Notes: generated by a model not told the origin, from the letters alone. DNA of 64,000 nt from Triglochin maritima (GCA_963682175.1 OY821770.1:18816501-18880500), one strand, 5' to 3'; counted from the first letter of the stretch, positions 47,161 to 60,041 are shown. Numbers and translations are program-made.

Positions 47161-47970
47161 TGCCAGCATTTCCTTTTTGTTACTACAACTCTCCGTCCAG
47201 TGGCCAAAGCACTTGCAAAACTCGCATTTGGGTGGTAGATTGATGTACGATAGTTTAATGTTCAGAACTTCCTTTATGTCAGCACCTTCGGCAGCAATCC
47301 TCACCATATTTGGAAATGGTTTACTAACATCCATAGTGACTAGAATTTGAGCATCCACCCCTTCATATCTCAAAGTTGATGTGTCCATTTTGATTAGGGG
47401 ACGCAACAGAGACCCCACCCTACCAAATGTTTCCTTGTCCCACAAGTGGTTGGGGAATGCCGAAAGAGTAACCCACAAAGGGACTACCTGTGGAGACATT
47501 CCCTCCATAGCTTTTGCTTGATTCTACAGTCGGACGAAAGCAAAGACTGGATGGATGAACTGGTCCCCAAGGCAAGAGCCCCTGCAATCTGTTGGGACCT
47601 TGAAGTGAACGAAGAACACTTCGTTCCTCCTTGGCTTCATGTCAAACCCTCCACTAAGCTTCCCATTTCTTTTGATGGAGCTTGCCACATGCTGCTCATA
47701 GAGCTTCCACCATCCCCCTCCCATTTTTGTTGGACTCTTAATAATACCTCCTCTCCAACCACTGTTTCTCCATTGATGTTTGAAAGCGGGTAGTACTGCA
47801 TGGAGCAATCCTCCTTCTCCAAACACTTTTTATAGCTTCCCAGTAAACATCTTTCTTGTCACAACTCCCTCTATCCTCCGACCAGGTTGTGGACAACCAC
47901 CCGTGAGGGGTGAAGTACCACACCGTCCATCTCCATCATGCATGGAGGAGGAGTGAAATGGAGGTCGCCC
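47161..47970 (-). pseudogene. LINE ORF1-like remnant (DUF4283, zinc knuckle)
   Basis: Minus-strand frames carry PLWVTLSAFPNHLWDKETFG, RVGSLLRPLIKMD and a zinc knuckle CEFCKCFGHWTESC (C-x2-C-x4-H-x4-C), the layout of the DUF4283 plus zf-CCHC_4 nucleic-acid-binding protein encoded by plant LINEs. The N-terminal part (47524..47950) is in other frames. Past the knuckle the frame runs into gypsy LTR sequence, giving a chimeric end without meaning. Confidence 0.75.
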
Positions 47971-48134
47971 AGCAAATCCTTAAAATTTCCAAAAGGAAGA
48001 GAGATAGAGAGAGAGAAAGAGAAAGAAAAAAACATGAGAGGAGAGAGAAGGAGTGGCGACAATCATAGAAAACCTAGATTTCTCTAGGGTTTCCGACCTC
48101 ATTCACCACAAAATCTCTTGGTTTTTGCATCAAA

Positions 48135-49728
48135 ATGGATCCCAAGAGTAGTTCTACTCTTTTGCAACTAGAAGATAGAGATTATGTCACAAAGAATGAT
48201 CTCTATCCACCACCATTGGAAGGCTTACCCTCGAACTTGGGGGGTGATGTTCATGCCCCACCTCAAGTGAGTGTCAATACTCCCTCAAGGAACTTGAGCG
48301 AATTGTTTAAGGCTGGCCCAAAGGCATTCACGGCCCTAGAGTTCATCCCGTCGGCCATGAAGGGAGGGGATAAGATGGCTATGTTCTCCAAGAAAGAAGT
48401 GGTCGATGCTTTGAAGAGGTGGGATAAGATTCTAGTTGGCTACTTTATTTCTTTTAAACCACACTTACCGACATTAGAGAAGCATCTCCACAAGATGTAG
48501 GGTTTGGTTGGCGGCATGGAGGTCATCAAGAGGAGCCAAGGCTTCCTCCTTTTTCGTTTCACTCTTGGAGAAGATAGGAAGCGAGTGCTAGAAGGGGGAC
48601 CATGGTTCATCTGTGGCTCTCTACTTGTGGTTCAAGAATGGGCACTAGATGTGGTCTTGAAATGGGTTTGCATCACTACGGTTCCCATTTGGATTCGATT
48701 ATCGGAGATCGACCTCCGATTTTGGTCACAAAGAACATTGAGCAACATTGTAAGTGTCCTCCGGAGGCCATTATACATGGATGAGCAAACCTCTTCGGGG
48801 AGGAGATTGGAGTATGCAAGGGTGTGCGTTGAAGTGGCCCATGATTTCATCTACCCGAGTTGGGTGGAGGTCCAAGTAGAAGAAGTCGGCACACATAGAG
48901 TAAATGTGGAGTATGAATGGAGGCCCGGTTATTGCACGGATTGTATGGAATTTGGTCACGATGTGGAGAAGTGACCAAGGAGACAGGTGGCTATAAACAA
49001 GCTTGTGGAGGCGCAAAAAGAGAAAGCTGAGAGATGGATAGTGGTCAATCAAAAAAAGGCTGGAAATGGGAATGCAAAGGAAAGGAGCTTGGAGGGGTCG
49101 AGCACGAGCATAAATGGGCCAAGGCATGAGGATGGTCAGGCCACTCGCAACATGAACTCGGAGGTGGAAGTTGCTGATCTAAGAGGAAAGGAGGAAGGAG
49201 AGTGTGGAAGGGATGATGACGTAGAGGGAAGAGGAGATCATGTGGACGAAGGTGCAAATGAGGAGGCACCACATGGAGGGCCAAGTGAGGAGGACAAGCT
49301 GAAAGAAAATAGCAAGGATGAGGCACATATTTTCTCCTCCAAAATTTTGGAGGGAAAATAAGGAAAGACCATGTGGCATGAGACAAAATAGCATTGGAGA
49401 CAAAATGGGAATTCTCCTCAAGTCCATGATGGATTCAAACAAGGGTGCACATGGGAGTGAGCCTATTGGTGGACAAGAAGAGCAAAGAGAAGTGGAAGAG
49501 AAAAGTGCTTGGTCCATTTTCGGAACAGCCAATGGGAAGGGACTTGAGTTCTCTAGATTTATTGGGGCAAATGAGGATAGGACAAGTTTACTTGGTAAGG
49601 AAAAATTGGAGGATCACGTGAATATACTTGGGGGACACATATTAGAGCATGCTCCAATTGAAGTGGGTAGGATATGTGAAATGAATGAGGGAATTCTACA
49701 TGGAGAGGGAGCACGTGCTACACTTTAA
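48135..49728 (+). pseudogene. LINE ORF1 (DUF4283, zinc knuckle), with stops
   Basis: One frame runs from MDPKSSSTLLQLEDRDYV through 49361, broken only by TAG at 48498..48500 and TGA at 48972..48974. Between them lies the DUF4283 domain (GGPWFICGSLLVVQEWALDV, IWIRLSEIDLRFWSQRTL). The second stop falls exactly at the last Cys of the zinc knuckle CTDCMEFGHDVEK-stop. After 49361 the frame is shifted and the low-complexity acidic tail continues in another frame to 49728. The protein would bind the LINE RNA. Confidence 0.88.
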
Positions 49729-50166
49729 GGAGAGGTGGTTTGTGTGGGAGAGGCAACACATGAAGACAACACAAATGGTACAACAGGGAAAACGCAATAA
49801 CCGCAAGAGAGTATTCCTGAAGGGTGTGAGGCAAAGAGAAGCACCTCCAAGGAAGGGGAAATGGACTAAGTGGACTCGCCTCTTTGGTACATGAGGAGGC
49901 GAGGTGGGCATCACTCTCGAGAGTGGCAAGAGGAAAGGAACATATCAAGAAAATGGCAAAACCAAGTGGGGGAAGATTTGAAATGCTCGGCAATGGGATG
50001 GATTCCGTGGTGGAGGGTGAAGAAAAGAGGGAGGATGATGGCCGCATAGAAGCATGCATGAAGAAAACATGCTCTCCACCACCCACACTTCGGCGATCCG
50101 AGAGGAAAACTAGTAACAAAAGTACTCATGTGGAGGTCAAATGGGTCACCCCGCACCTTTGAATCC
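49729..50166 (+). other. LINE inter-ORF region
   Basis: Charged, low-complexity coding remnants of the ORF1 tail (RQREAPPRKGKWTKW and similar) lead up to ORF2. No separate gene is seen. Confidence 0.5.
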
Positions 50167-53014
50167 ATGAATGTGCTAATGTGGAATGTGCGCGGAGCAA
50201 ATGGACATGGCCGTGCACTCATGATTAGGGGTCGAATAGAGATAAACCCGGATGTGGTGTGTCTTGTGGAGCACAAGGTCAAGCATAAAAAATTGAACGT
50301 CTCAAACGAGCAATTTGGCCTCATGAATGGATGACAAATAGCATGATTGTGGATTCTGAGCGAATCTTAGTGTTTTGGAATGAACAAATAATGGATATGA
50401 GATTCACCTTCGAAACAACACAATTGCTACACTTCAAGGGGTGCCTAAAGAAGGATGAAACCAAGTTTGACATTACGGCTGTCTATGGTGAAAATGGGCA
50501 TGCGGATAGGAGAGCATTGTGGAATGATCTTCTTGAAGTGGCACCTCACGTATCGAGGCCGTAGATAGTGGGGGGAGATTTTAATTGCGTTCAGATGGTA
50601 CGTGAGAAACGTGGAGGAGCTGCTGGAAATGAGGTTGCAATGAAGGAATTTAATGATTGTGATGATGCACTTCAGCTTCTTACGATGCCATCTACGGGAG
50701 GAGAGTTCACTTGGTCAAACTCATCCGATTAAAGTGCATGTATTGAGACAAGGATAGACCGGATTTTAGTAAAAAATGTGTGGCTTGAGTTGTTCCCAGA
50801 ATCCTTCTACTTTGTTGGTGAAAAGGAGTTGAGTGATCATGTAATGCTCATCATCAAGACGGAAGACAATGAAAGGTGGAAAAAAAGATGTTTAGATTTG
50901 AGAATCATTGGGTGGAGCATGAGGAGTTTCATGGGATAGTAGAAAGAGCTTAGGCTATGAATGTGAGGGGCACTCCCATGTTTCGTGTGGCGGCAAAGTT
51001 GAATGAACTCAAGAAGGTCCTTATACGGTGGAGTGGGACTAGTTTTGGAAATGTCACCACACAAGGTAGGAGAGGCTCGCGAAGCACTTGAGGAGGTGAG
51101 GAGGTGAAGGATAAACCACCCACATGATATTGAGCTCTTTCTTGCTGAAGGGGAAACAAAGGAGGATCTTGCGTGGGCTCTTGCTTGGGAGGAGTCTCTT
51201 ATCCGACAGAAATCATGGGTGAAGTAGTTAAAAGATGGGGACCAAAACACTAGGTTTTTCCATGCACAACTTAGAGTGAGGAGAGACACCAACCAAGTGA
51301 GAAGAGTGTGTGAGGGTGTCAACATCATCGAAGAGGAGGGAGAGATCCGGGACGCATTCCGACATTTTTATGCTAACTTGTTTGCTAATGATTTGCAGGT
51401 GAAACCCCTTGATCCCTCCATTGTCCTACCACAACTTCTACTGGCGGAGGGGACTGAGATAACACGAAAATTAGACATGAAGGAGCTAGAAGATGTGGTG
51501 TTGAACGTAAATGTGGACAAGGCACTGGGACCTGATGGTTTTAATGCAAAGTTCTTCAAGGCCGCATAGGACCTCATCAAGAGATATGTGTTAAAGGCCA
51601 TGAGCTCTTGCTTGGATAGCGGGAAGGTGCTGGCCCAATGGAATTCCACGCCGATCACGATCATCCTGAAGAAGAAAACACCAACTTTGGTGGAGGATTA
51701 TTGACCCATAATGCAATGCAACATGATCTATCGATTCACATCCAAAGTGCTTGCAAATCGTTTGAAGGGGTTGCTACCACGACTCATAGGGGAAAACCAA
51801 AGTTCTTTTGTCAAAGGAAGGAGAATTGATGATAATATTCTTCTTGCACATGAAATTTGCCACAACCTTCATCTTGACAAAGGGAGGGGACGAATGTTCA
51901 TAAAGCTTGATATCCGGAAAGGTTATGACTCCATCTCGTGGGGTTTTCTAGATGAAGTTTTGAAGAGATTTGGATTTCCGAACAAGTGGAGAAGGCTCAT
52001 CTTGAATTGTGTAAAGGCATCCTTCGTGGTGACGGTAAATGGATCCAACTTCATTCCTTTCGTGGCAAGAAAAGACTTGAGACAAGGCGACCCGTTGGCT
52101 CCTTATTTGTTTGTCATGTGTATGGAAGTCTTGAGTGAGATGGTGAAGTAGGCGATTATGGATGACGTATTGAACCACTAACTTGTGAAGATGTTCCCGT
52201 CTCACATTCGCTCTTTGCCGATGATGTCCTATTGTTCACAAAGGTCACAAAGGAGAATGCTCGAGCCATTAGAGTTGTACTTGAGGAATTCACGGCTTGC
52301 TCGGGGTTGAGTTTTAGGGCGTCAATGAGCCAAATTTTCATGGGGGTGAAGTGCCGCATGGAGCATGGATTGTAGCACATCTTGGTATGGAGTGCAAGGA
52401 GTTCCCGGTGATCTACCTTGGGCTGCCATTATTCTTCGGGAGGATGGGCAAAACTCACAGCATGACACTTGTGAACAAGGTGAAGACACGACTTAGCACT
52501 TTGAAGCAGAATCTTTTGTCCATTGCTGGACGCGTGGAACTTGTGAGAAGTATCCTCATATCCCTTAGCATATATTGGACGTCCGCCTTCCTAATCCCAC
52601 GGAAAGTTTTGCAAGAGATCTAGAGCCTTATATGCCACTTCATATGGGGAGGCACAAAAAAGTGGGTTGCGGTAACTTGGAGAGATGTATGCTCGCCTAA
52701 GGACAAAGGTGGCATCAGACTTAATCACCTAACGGATTGGAACGATGTGGGCCTACTTCGTTTGTTTTGGATTGTGGTGGCTGAAGGAAACTCTCTTTGG
52801 GTGAAGTGTGTGCGTCGGAAATACCTAAAGAACCATTCTATTTGGCCTGCGAGACCACCATCCACCTCCTCATGGGCATGGAGAGGGATCCTTTGAGTCT
52901 GATACATTGCTAGACGGCACATCCAATATGAGGTGGGGAGTGGAGAAGAGATTTGTTTCTTCCAATACGCATGGTGTGGAGAATCGTTTCAATGTGAAAG
53001 TTGGAGGGAGCGTC
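50167..53014 (+). pseudogene. LINE ORF2 (endonuclease, reverse transcriptase, zf-RVT start)
   Basis: ORF2 starts MNVLMWNVRGANGHG, the AP-endonuclease opening with the Asn of NVRG; then VCLVEHK (catalytic Glu) and, after stops, GGDFNCV and LSDHVM (later endonuclease motifs). The reverse transcriptase begins near 51480 (NVDKALGPDGFNAKFFK), with SSFVKGRRIDDNILLAHEI, KLDIRKGYDSISWGFL and RQGDPLAPYLFVMCME. The FADD box is present near 52214..52227 but in a shifted frame. The thumb region SIAGRVELVRSILISLSIYW follows, then WGGTKKWVAVTW. At least seven stops or shifts. The copia insertion at 53015 cuts it in the zf-RVT lead-in. Confidence 0.92.
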
Positions 53015-55066
53015 TGAAGGGAATGTGTTCTAAAAGTTTTACTTTTAAATGTCAATTATTATGAATTGAATGAGAAATCATTTTGTTCCTTGTTTATGTT
53101 ATTCGTCTTTCAGAAGTGTTAAGGAAGAGGCTCTTGGTCCTTAACCGTAGAGCTCTAAAAGATATTGGTTTACATAAAACAAAAGATATTCGCAATCATG
53201 GTAATTAACATGGGACATTAATTACCGGGTTAAGATTGTCGTGTTTGGTCATAGATCATTGTAGCTCTACAAGTGAGTGACAACACGGGTATGCAAAAGA
53301 GGAAAATATTACTTTTGTATACTGAATAGACCTAATAAGTAAATTATTATAGAAATGTGTTTCTGTGTCATTAATATTTTACTGTGTCTTTGGTCCTTTG
53401 ATATGAGACTTATATTTGATCACTTAAGGAATACTTAATTAGATCAGTGTCTTGAACTATCGATAAGTGTAGTGTAAAGGCATTGGTTGGTTAAGCACAA
53501 CTTTTGTTGGAGAAGATAGTTAGTCAAAAGACTATCATTGCCCCTCTTAATTGAGTGATGATATTAGTGGGCCCCTTGATAAAGCAAAGTTATAATGTGC
53601 ACAATGTGATTTGAGTTAAGTCACATATTTATAACTAACTTAAAGAGATTAAGAAATGAATACTAATACAAAAATGACACAATACTACTTTGTGTGTATT
53701 CTTAATATCATGAGGCAAGGGACGGACACAAGTGGTGCACTTCATCACTAATTGGATCGGGTTTTGGTTCGAGTGGAATTAAGACATCTAACTAATTGGG
53801 AGCTATAATGTGTAGCTAGATACCGCTTATAGCTTGTGATATTAAGCTCTTAATATCACTGCCGACTTAGTTTAGATCCTCCCATAGGTCACACCACAAA
53901 ACTGGGAAACGAGTAATGGGGATTTTTGAGTTCATAGGATGTGTCAGGTTTCATGTAGAAAATATGACACATGGGGTGAACAAGCAAAATCAAAATTATG
54001 TTGTGATTAATAACATAATTAGAATCTAAATTAAATTCATATGTGATGTAAATATTATGAGGTGTAATGATTGATCATTACATAGGATAATATGCTACAT
54101 AAGTTGTGAATTTACTACTAATCCCGAAATGTCAAATTTTGTAGGGGTTAAAACCGAAATTTGACAAGTCCGCGAAACAGTACTCCAACGGTCGACCGGT
54201 TAGCAGTAAACGGTCGACCGATAGGGCACGGTCGATCGGACATGTCTCGACCGATAACAGGGAATTTTCATCTGTTCGAACGGTCGACCGAATGTGATCA
54301 GTCGGTCGACCGAACATAGCGATGGAATAATTCCTGTTACGAACGGTCAACCGAGTTATTGAACGGTCGACCGAAAACAGGTTCGAGCGGTCGACCGAAC
54401 CTCCAAACGGTCGACCGGTCCAGACGGTTAATGCAGAATTAATTTAAGAATTAATTAGATCATGCATGGAATTGGTCCATAATTGATTTAATTCATGGCT
54501 AATATTATTTATTATTAAATAATAGATGGTTAGATGGAATTTTGCATGAAATCATGGGCAAGAGGTTGCACATGAATAGGTAATTTGGAGAGAACTTATA
54601 AATACAAGTTATCTCATTACCTCCTTAAATGAATTAATTCATTGTTTTTCATGCAAAATCTCTCTCCTTAATTCTCCACGAAATTTCCACAAATTCTTAA
54701 GTTTAGATTTAGTTTCAAGAGGTCATCTTCTCAAGGAAACTAAAGGGGTTAGTAATTGGATTCTAAACTCTATTGGAGATCGAGAGGCTAGCTCTTCTCT
54801 CTCCAATCTCGTTTAGAGTTTGGTGAAATCTCGGAGGCATCCGGCGCAGCAACAAGCATCCACAACGTCTCCGAATCTTCAAGAAGTTTTAGAGAACTTC
54901 TATGTATGAATTTCGTAGACTAATGTTTGTTTTAATAAGTTTTTAAAACTAGTTATTAAAACAAACCAATACATGCATGAAATAAATCGTAGAAAATTGT
55001 AGATGATCCTTATTATACATAAAAATTTCGAAAATATATATGTATAATTAAACATGAAATCCAACA
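53015..55066 (+). repeat. 5' LTR of second copia element
   Basis: A 2,052-bp LTR that starts TGAAGGGAATG and ends GAAATCCAACA. It keeps the CTTAATATCATGAGG word lost from the LTRs of the complete element. TATAAATA lies at 54597..54604. Confidence 0.95.
54190..54416. repeat. CGGTCGACCG palindrome array in LTR
   Basis: Seven exact GGTCGACC cores with variants GGTCGATC and GGTCAACC within 227 bp. The array ends 180 bp before the TATA box, the same distance as in the LTR at 25460. Confidence 0.93.
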
Positions 55067-55067
55067 G

Positions 55068-56568
55068 TGGTATCAGAGCATTATGGTTCAATTTTCTTAT
55101 GATTTAAGGCTGTAAACGAATTTAGTTTGCCATCTAGGATTTAAACAATTCAGTTTACCGGTTTTTCGGTGTATGGATGTTTTGTTGATATAATTCTCTG
55201 TAATAATTCGTCTGAATGTTTTAAGAGTTTTAAAACATTCCATGTAATTATTAGAATTAATATTAAGACATTAGTCTAACTTACAATAGTTTCGTTTTAT
55301 TTAAAAACGATTATTTTGTAAGAGAATCAACAAAAACCGAAAAACTGCAGTTCATCTTTTCATTGGAAATTAGATAGACAGCGGTTCAAAATTAATTTTT
55401 GAACTATGGATGAATGAATAATGTTTTTAATGGATTTCAAAATATTTTTCAAAGAATTGTTTAGGATTCTAGATGATTGATAAATTAGATTCTGTAGTTT
55501 ATAGCAATTGCGTGCATGGATGCTTGAGTTGCTTTGCAGGATTGTGAGTTTATATGTTCCAAATCAGCAATAATGAATGTATGTAATCATTATTATACAG
55601 GGGCTTATGTATGTAAAAGCCAAAATTCTCTCTCTTTCCTTCTTTTAGATAGTTGCATTTGCATATGAGAGGTTTTTACATAGGACTTGCACTAGTCGGT
55701 TTTTTATCGAATGTGAGGAGCATGTTTATTTTCTGTAAAATCTACATCTCCGGTGCAAGAGGAAGTCTCCGCTGTAGCGCATCGATCGAGGATCGAAGAT
55801 CAGGGATCGAGGATCGAGGATCGAAGGGAACATATAAACTCACACGATGTGGATTGTGTGAATGTTTAATTTCTGTTTTTATCTTGCTATGTATGTGATG
55901 AATGTGTTGAATGTTTGGATGTGTATGATTAATAATATGCATGATAACCTAAAATTCTAAATCACATGTTAAATTGTCCAAACAAAAATTAAGAATAAAT
56001 TTCCTTCTTATTTCATCCACTAGCAGCCATTGATCGAGGGATACTCTGCTCGCCCTTAGCGGGAGATAGCTCCCTCCATCTTTGGGAATAGTGGGAGATA
56101 TAATGGTTGTCTGTTGTTGTGCCACAATTAAATATATGAGGTGTGTTTCACCCTAGTGAACCCCAAGTATGTTTAGTTGTGAATACAATGGATAAACGTA
56201 TCTCGTATCAAATGAAAATAAGTTTTCTTAACATTACCTAGAGCCCTCGCTCGGTTTTGGGAAAAAGTTTTTCTTACGAGGATATGTCGTATTCCCTCAT
56301 AATTAAAACGACAAGAGTTACAAGAGTTTGAAGATGCTAAATGTTGCTAAAATTCAAAAAGGTTGTGATTAGAAAATGTTTTCTTACCTTGATATTGTAA
56401 TGTATTCGATAGCCCTTAGCTAGTCTATATTACGATTGATGGGATCTTGGATTGTTGCATTTATGGGCAAAATTTTTTATTTGCAACATTTATATTCAAT
56501 ATATGTATGCATGTGTATTAAAACATAAAATTGGCATTAAAATCCTATATGATTTATTTTGTAGAAAA
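55068..56568 (+). other. Copia primer-binding site and long leader
   Basis: TGGTATCAGAGC (55068..55079) is the initiator methionine tRNA site. The 1.5-kb leader has no coding frame, shares its order of blocks with 27514..28960 (GGATCGA repeats near 55785..55825, the GGGAGATAGCTCCC hairpin near 56059, the CCCTCGCTCGG block near 56245) and ends in TTTATTTTGTAG before the gag start. Confidence 0.8.
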
Positions 56569-58464
56569 ATGTCGAACATCCAACCTATCGTACGATCCAT
56601 GATAGAAAAACACCCTTTAGCAAATGATGGCTCAAACTTCATTAGTTGGCAACTCAAACTCAACATCGTGTTAAAGTTTGAGAAACTATCTCACATTTTG
56701 GAAGGTCCAATCCCAAAGTGGAATGAGAGATTAACCGATGAAGAGAAAGAGGCAAAAGCCAAGTGGGAAGACCAAGAGAACCAAGTTCACGGTCTTATGC
56801 TAGCATCCATGGGTGACTCGCTTCAGGCGAAATACTTGGATTCAAAACCCAAGAAGATCATGGAGGCTTTATCCAAGATGTTCATGGATAGTGCCCGAAA
56901 GGAGCGCTATAAGACCACCATCGCACTCACAAGGTGCCATATGGCGGAGGGAACATCGGTATCTATGCATTTTCTCACGATGCAAGGATACCTTGAGAAG
57001 TTGGCAAAGCTCTCTTCACCAATGCCCGAGGACATTGCTGAAGATATGATTCTTGGCTCTCTAGCCCCGTCCTTTAAGGACTTTGTGATGCACTACCACG
57101 TGCGTGAAAAAGGGGTGAGTCTTGAGGAGCTGCACACCGCTCTCAAAACTGTTGAAGTTGACATGGGCAAGGGTAGGGACAAGCATGTCCTTGCCGTCCA
57201 TGGGAGGAGCCAAAAGATTGGTAAAGGAAAGGGCAAATCTACCAAAAGTGGTTCAATCAGGAGCAAGGGAGTAGGAGGTGCTCGTGCGACTGCCTCGAGG
57301 GGGAAATCTCAGAAATCTCCAACTCCCAATACGGAGTGCTTTCACTGCGGTGAAAAAGGACACATCTGGCCAAATTGCCCCAAGTACAAGGAAGACCTTG
57401 ACAACGGAGTGATTGAACATCGGCGCCCTAAAAAGGCCAAAGGTATATTTGTTATTGAACTAAATTTAGCCACCTCTGTCCAGGATTGGGTAATTGATAC
57501 CAGATCTTGTGCTCACATAGTTTCTAATGTGCAGCTACTCATGGATAGGAAGGAACTTGTAAGGAACGAGGTAGAATTGAAGGTCGGAAATGGTGCGAAC
57601 GTGTCTGCGGTTGCACAAGGTTCTGTGGTGCTTCAATTATGTAGTAGTTTAAATTTATGTCTAAAGAATGTTTATTATGTACCTTCGATTAGCAAGAATA
57701 TTATTTTTGTATCATGTCTGGATATGGATAATTTTAATATAAATATTTCAAATTCTTGTTTGTCTATATCGAAGAATGGTGTTTTCTATGCAAATGCGTT
57801 CATAAGGAATGGTCTCTATTTGCTTGAATTGGATAATAAACAAATCTTTAATATCAATAACAAAAGACTTAAGACCACTCACGAGAATGATACTCTCTTG
57901 TGGCACTATCGTCTTGGTCACATAAATGAAAAACGCATCAAGAAATTGCAAGAAGCTAACCTTCTTGGTCTACTTGATTTTAAATCATTGGAGACGTGCC
58001 AACCATGTCTAATGGGAAAAATGACCAAAAAGCCTTTCAAGAAGAAAGGTCCAAGGGAGAATGGCTTGTTGGATTTGATACATTCCGATGTATGTGGTCC
58101 AATGAGTACTAGTGCACGAGATGGTTTCAGGTACTTCATTACGTTCACGGATGATTATAGTCGTTATGGCTATATTTATCTAATGAGAAACAAAAGTGAG
58201 TCCTTTGAGAAGTTCAAACAATTCAAGAATGAAGTAGAGAACCAACTCGACAAGAAAATCAAGTCTCTACGAACGGATCGTGGAGGTGAGTACTTAAGTG
58301 CCGAATTTGACTCATACCTAAAGGAGTTTGGTATTGTACCTCAACTCACCCCTCCCGGAACACCTTAGTGGAATGGGGTATCCGAAAGGAGGAATAGGAC
58401 ATTGCTCGACATGGTTCGGTCAATGATGAGTCATGCGGAATTACCTCTTTACTTTTGGAGTTAT
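56569..58464 (+). pseudogene. Copia gag-pol (gag, protease, integrase), one stop and truncated
   Basis: An open frame of 599 codons from MSNIQPIVRSMIEK. Gag covers about residues 1 to 230; a zinc knuckle CFHCGEKGHIWPNC lies at about 259 to 272; the protease site reads WVIDTRSCAHI, with Arg where the family has Gly (about 306 to 316). The GAG-pre-integrase finger has H-x4-H (HYRLGH) and C-x2-C (CQPC). The integrase core shows the first two catalytic Asp (HSDVCGP, TDRGGEY). TAG at 58366..58368 replaces the Gln of the GTPQWNG motif; the frame then continues with WNGVSERRNRT (catalytic Glu) and LPLYFWSY up to the gypsy LTR. The polyprotein would build particles and insert the cDNA; this copy cannot. 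Confidence 0.93.
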
Positions 58465-60017
58465 TGATTGACATCATTTCATGCTTATATTTGTACCTTA
58501 TATCCATTATCTTACACCTAAGCAATGCTACGTGATGTTTTTTATGTTTAGTTTTCAGAAATAAAGAGGTTTGAAGAGAAGAGCCATGAAAGGACCCAAA
58601 AGCAGGAAAAAAGGACCTAATTGTGAGACCTGGGGACCAAGATGCAAGGGAGAAGGACCTGATCGTAAGACAGAAGGACCTAAGAGCAAAACAGGAAACT
58701 CCACACCATCATGAGGAGTATTTTGTCAATTCGATTCGGGTCGGAGCTCCACTAAACAAGTTAGATGCTTCCAAGACCAAGAAACACACCAAGGAAAGCC
58801 CACCAGAAGACCCAGACGGATCTGGGCTTTATAGGCCGCCAATTGGCGGTCTGGATCATGCAAGATCCACCCCAACTTCTCCTGGACTTGTATTAGTGTT
58901 CGTTTAGGCTATTTTTGGTATTGGTTTAGTCCCACATCGGGGGATTGTCCCTGATTAGCTTTTTCCATGCTTATAAATAGAACTCTTCACCTCCCATTGT
59001 ATCCATCTCTCTCTTGGCGGCCTCCTTCCCTACTAAGAGTGAAGCCTTGAAGCAAAACTCTAGTGGAGGAAGGGTTGCTTGTAATCTGAGTGAGTTCATA
59101 ATAAAAGTTTCATTAGTTTGTTAATTCTTGCTTAGTTTAATTCCTTTAATGTTTTTGCTTTGATGCTTGTTTTGTTTTATGCTTCTTTAATGTTTCTTGC
59201 TTGATTAGTATAGTTTCATTTCAGTATTATGCTTGCTTCTGTTAATATAGTTAGTGTAATGAGTAGTGAGTAGTTCCATCCCCATTTGGGGGGTGGAGAA
59301 ATATGTGATATAATCATGTAGTGTATTAAGTGTGTGTTATTTTTATCCCTTGAGCTTTATATGATTTCCATAACCATCTAATGGATCTCCACTCTTATCT
59401 TTGATATGCTAATGCTCTTGAATGAAGCTTAGCTTATGCTTTGATTAGTGGACCTATTTTATGGGGAATGATAAGGTTAGGATATGGATGAAGTTAATGT
59501 TGGAAACACAATTTGTAGTGTATGTACTCTTGTTGCCTTTTCCTTAGCTAATGTCTTGTATGTTTTAATGATGTAGTCATCTTAATTCATGTGGAGGCAT
59601 AGTAGGGTCTAGTCTTTATACTTGAGTTCATGTAGCTTCATTCCAATCATTGTCTTGTATGTTTTAATGATGTAGTCTTATCTTAATTCATGTAGAGGCA
59701 AGATTGGATGTAGTTTTATGATTTCATGCACTATATGTTGTGAGGAGCTTAATTGAACACACACACACACACACATCTTTATGTTCACATCAGTTCTCTA
59801 CCCCCTTTGGGGTTTAGTTTTATTGCTTATCTTCATTTCCTTTTGCATTCTAGTTTAGCATTGTAGTGTAGTTTAGTGTAACCAATCCTTTTCTCCTTTC
59901 TTTACCCCTTGCCTTCGCACGAACCAAGTGTCGACACACCTCCCAGTGGACGACCCGTATTTGCCACCGCTTCAACGCGGCCGTGCACTTACGGTAGAAA
60001 TATAAAACGATCAATCA
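58465..60017 (+). repeat. 5' LTR of Athila-like element
   Basis: A 1,553-bp LTR with TATAAATAGAACTCTTCA near 58972 as the likely promoter, a T-rich middle, a (AC)n run at 59757..59775, and the end GTGCACTTACGG to CAATCA. It is related to, but clearly diverged from, the solo LTR at 43119..44330. Confidence 0.92.
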
Positions 60018-60023
60018 AGTTTT

Positions 60024-60041
60024 TGGCGCCGTTGCCGGGGA
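60024..60041 (+). other. Athila-type primer-binding site
   Basis: TGGCGCCGTTGCCGGGGA begins six bases after the LTR end. This site, thought to pair with an aspartate tRNA end, is the mark of Athila-like elements. Confidence 0.9.

Larger units (their letters stand above)
47971..53014 (+). mobile_element. Decayed LINE, 3' end removed by copia insertion
   Basis: A purine-rich leader (about 47995..48050) and an untranslated segment precede ORF1 at 48135; ORF2 starts near 50167 and is cut at 53014 by the copia LTR in its zf-RVT region. The element is in plus orientation, head to head with the remnant at 47161..47970. The 5' end is approximate. Confidence 0.85.
53015..58464 (+). mobile_element. 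Second copia element, 5' part, cut by Athila-like insertion
   Basis: 5' LTR 53015..55066, primer-binding site, leader and gag-pol up to the integrase are present; at 58464 the LTR of a gypsy element begins in the middle of the integrase phrase LPLYFWSY. The remainder and the 3' LTR are expected to the right of the window. It belongs to the same family as 25460..34808 but its coding region is much better preserved. The 5-bp flank GCGTC (53010..53014) would be the left target duplication. Confidence 0.93.

Noticed and set aside
47017..47508. 163-codon frame as one protein
   Set aside because: Its first two thirds are LINE ORF1 and its last third is gypsy LTR in reverse; it is a chimera of two remnants.
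49045..50324. Several minus-strand frames of 77 to 137 codons
   Set aside because: They are antisense to LINE ORF1 and ORF2 and contain only low-complexity Ser/Pro/Leu sequence.
55068..55080. Possible tRNA gene at TGGTATCAGAGCA
   Set aside because: It is the primer-binding site, complementary to the 3' end of a tRNA; no cloverleaf follows.
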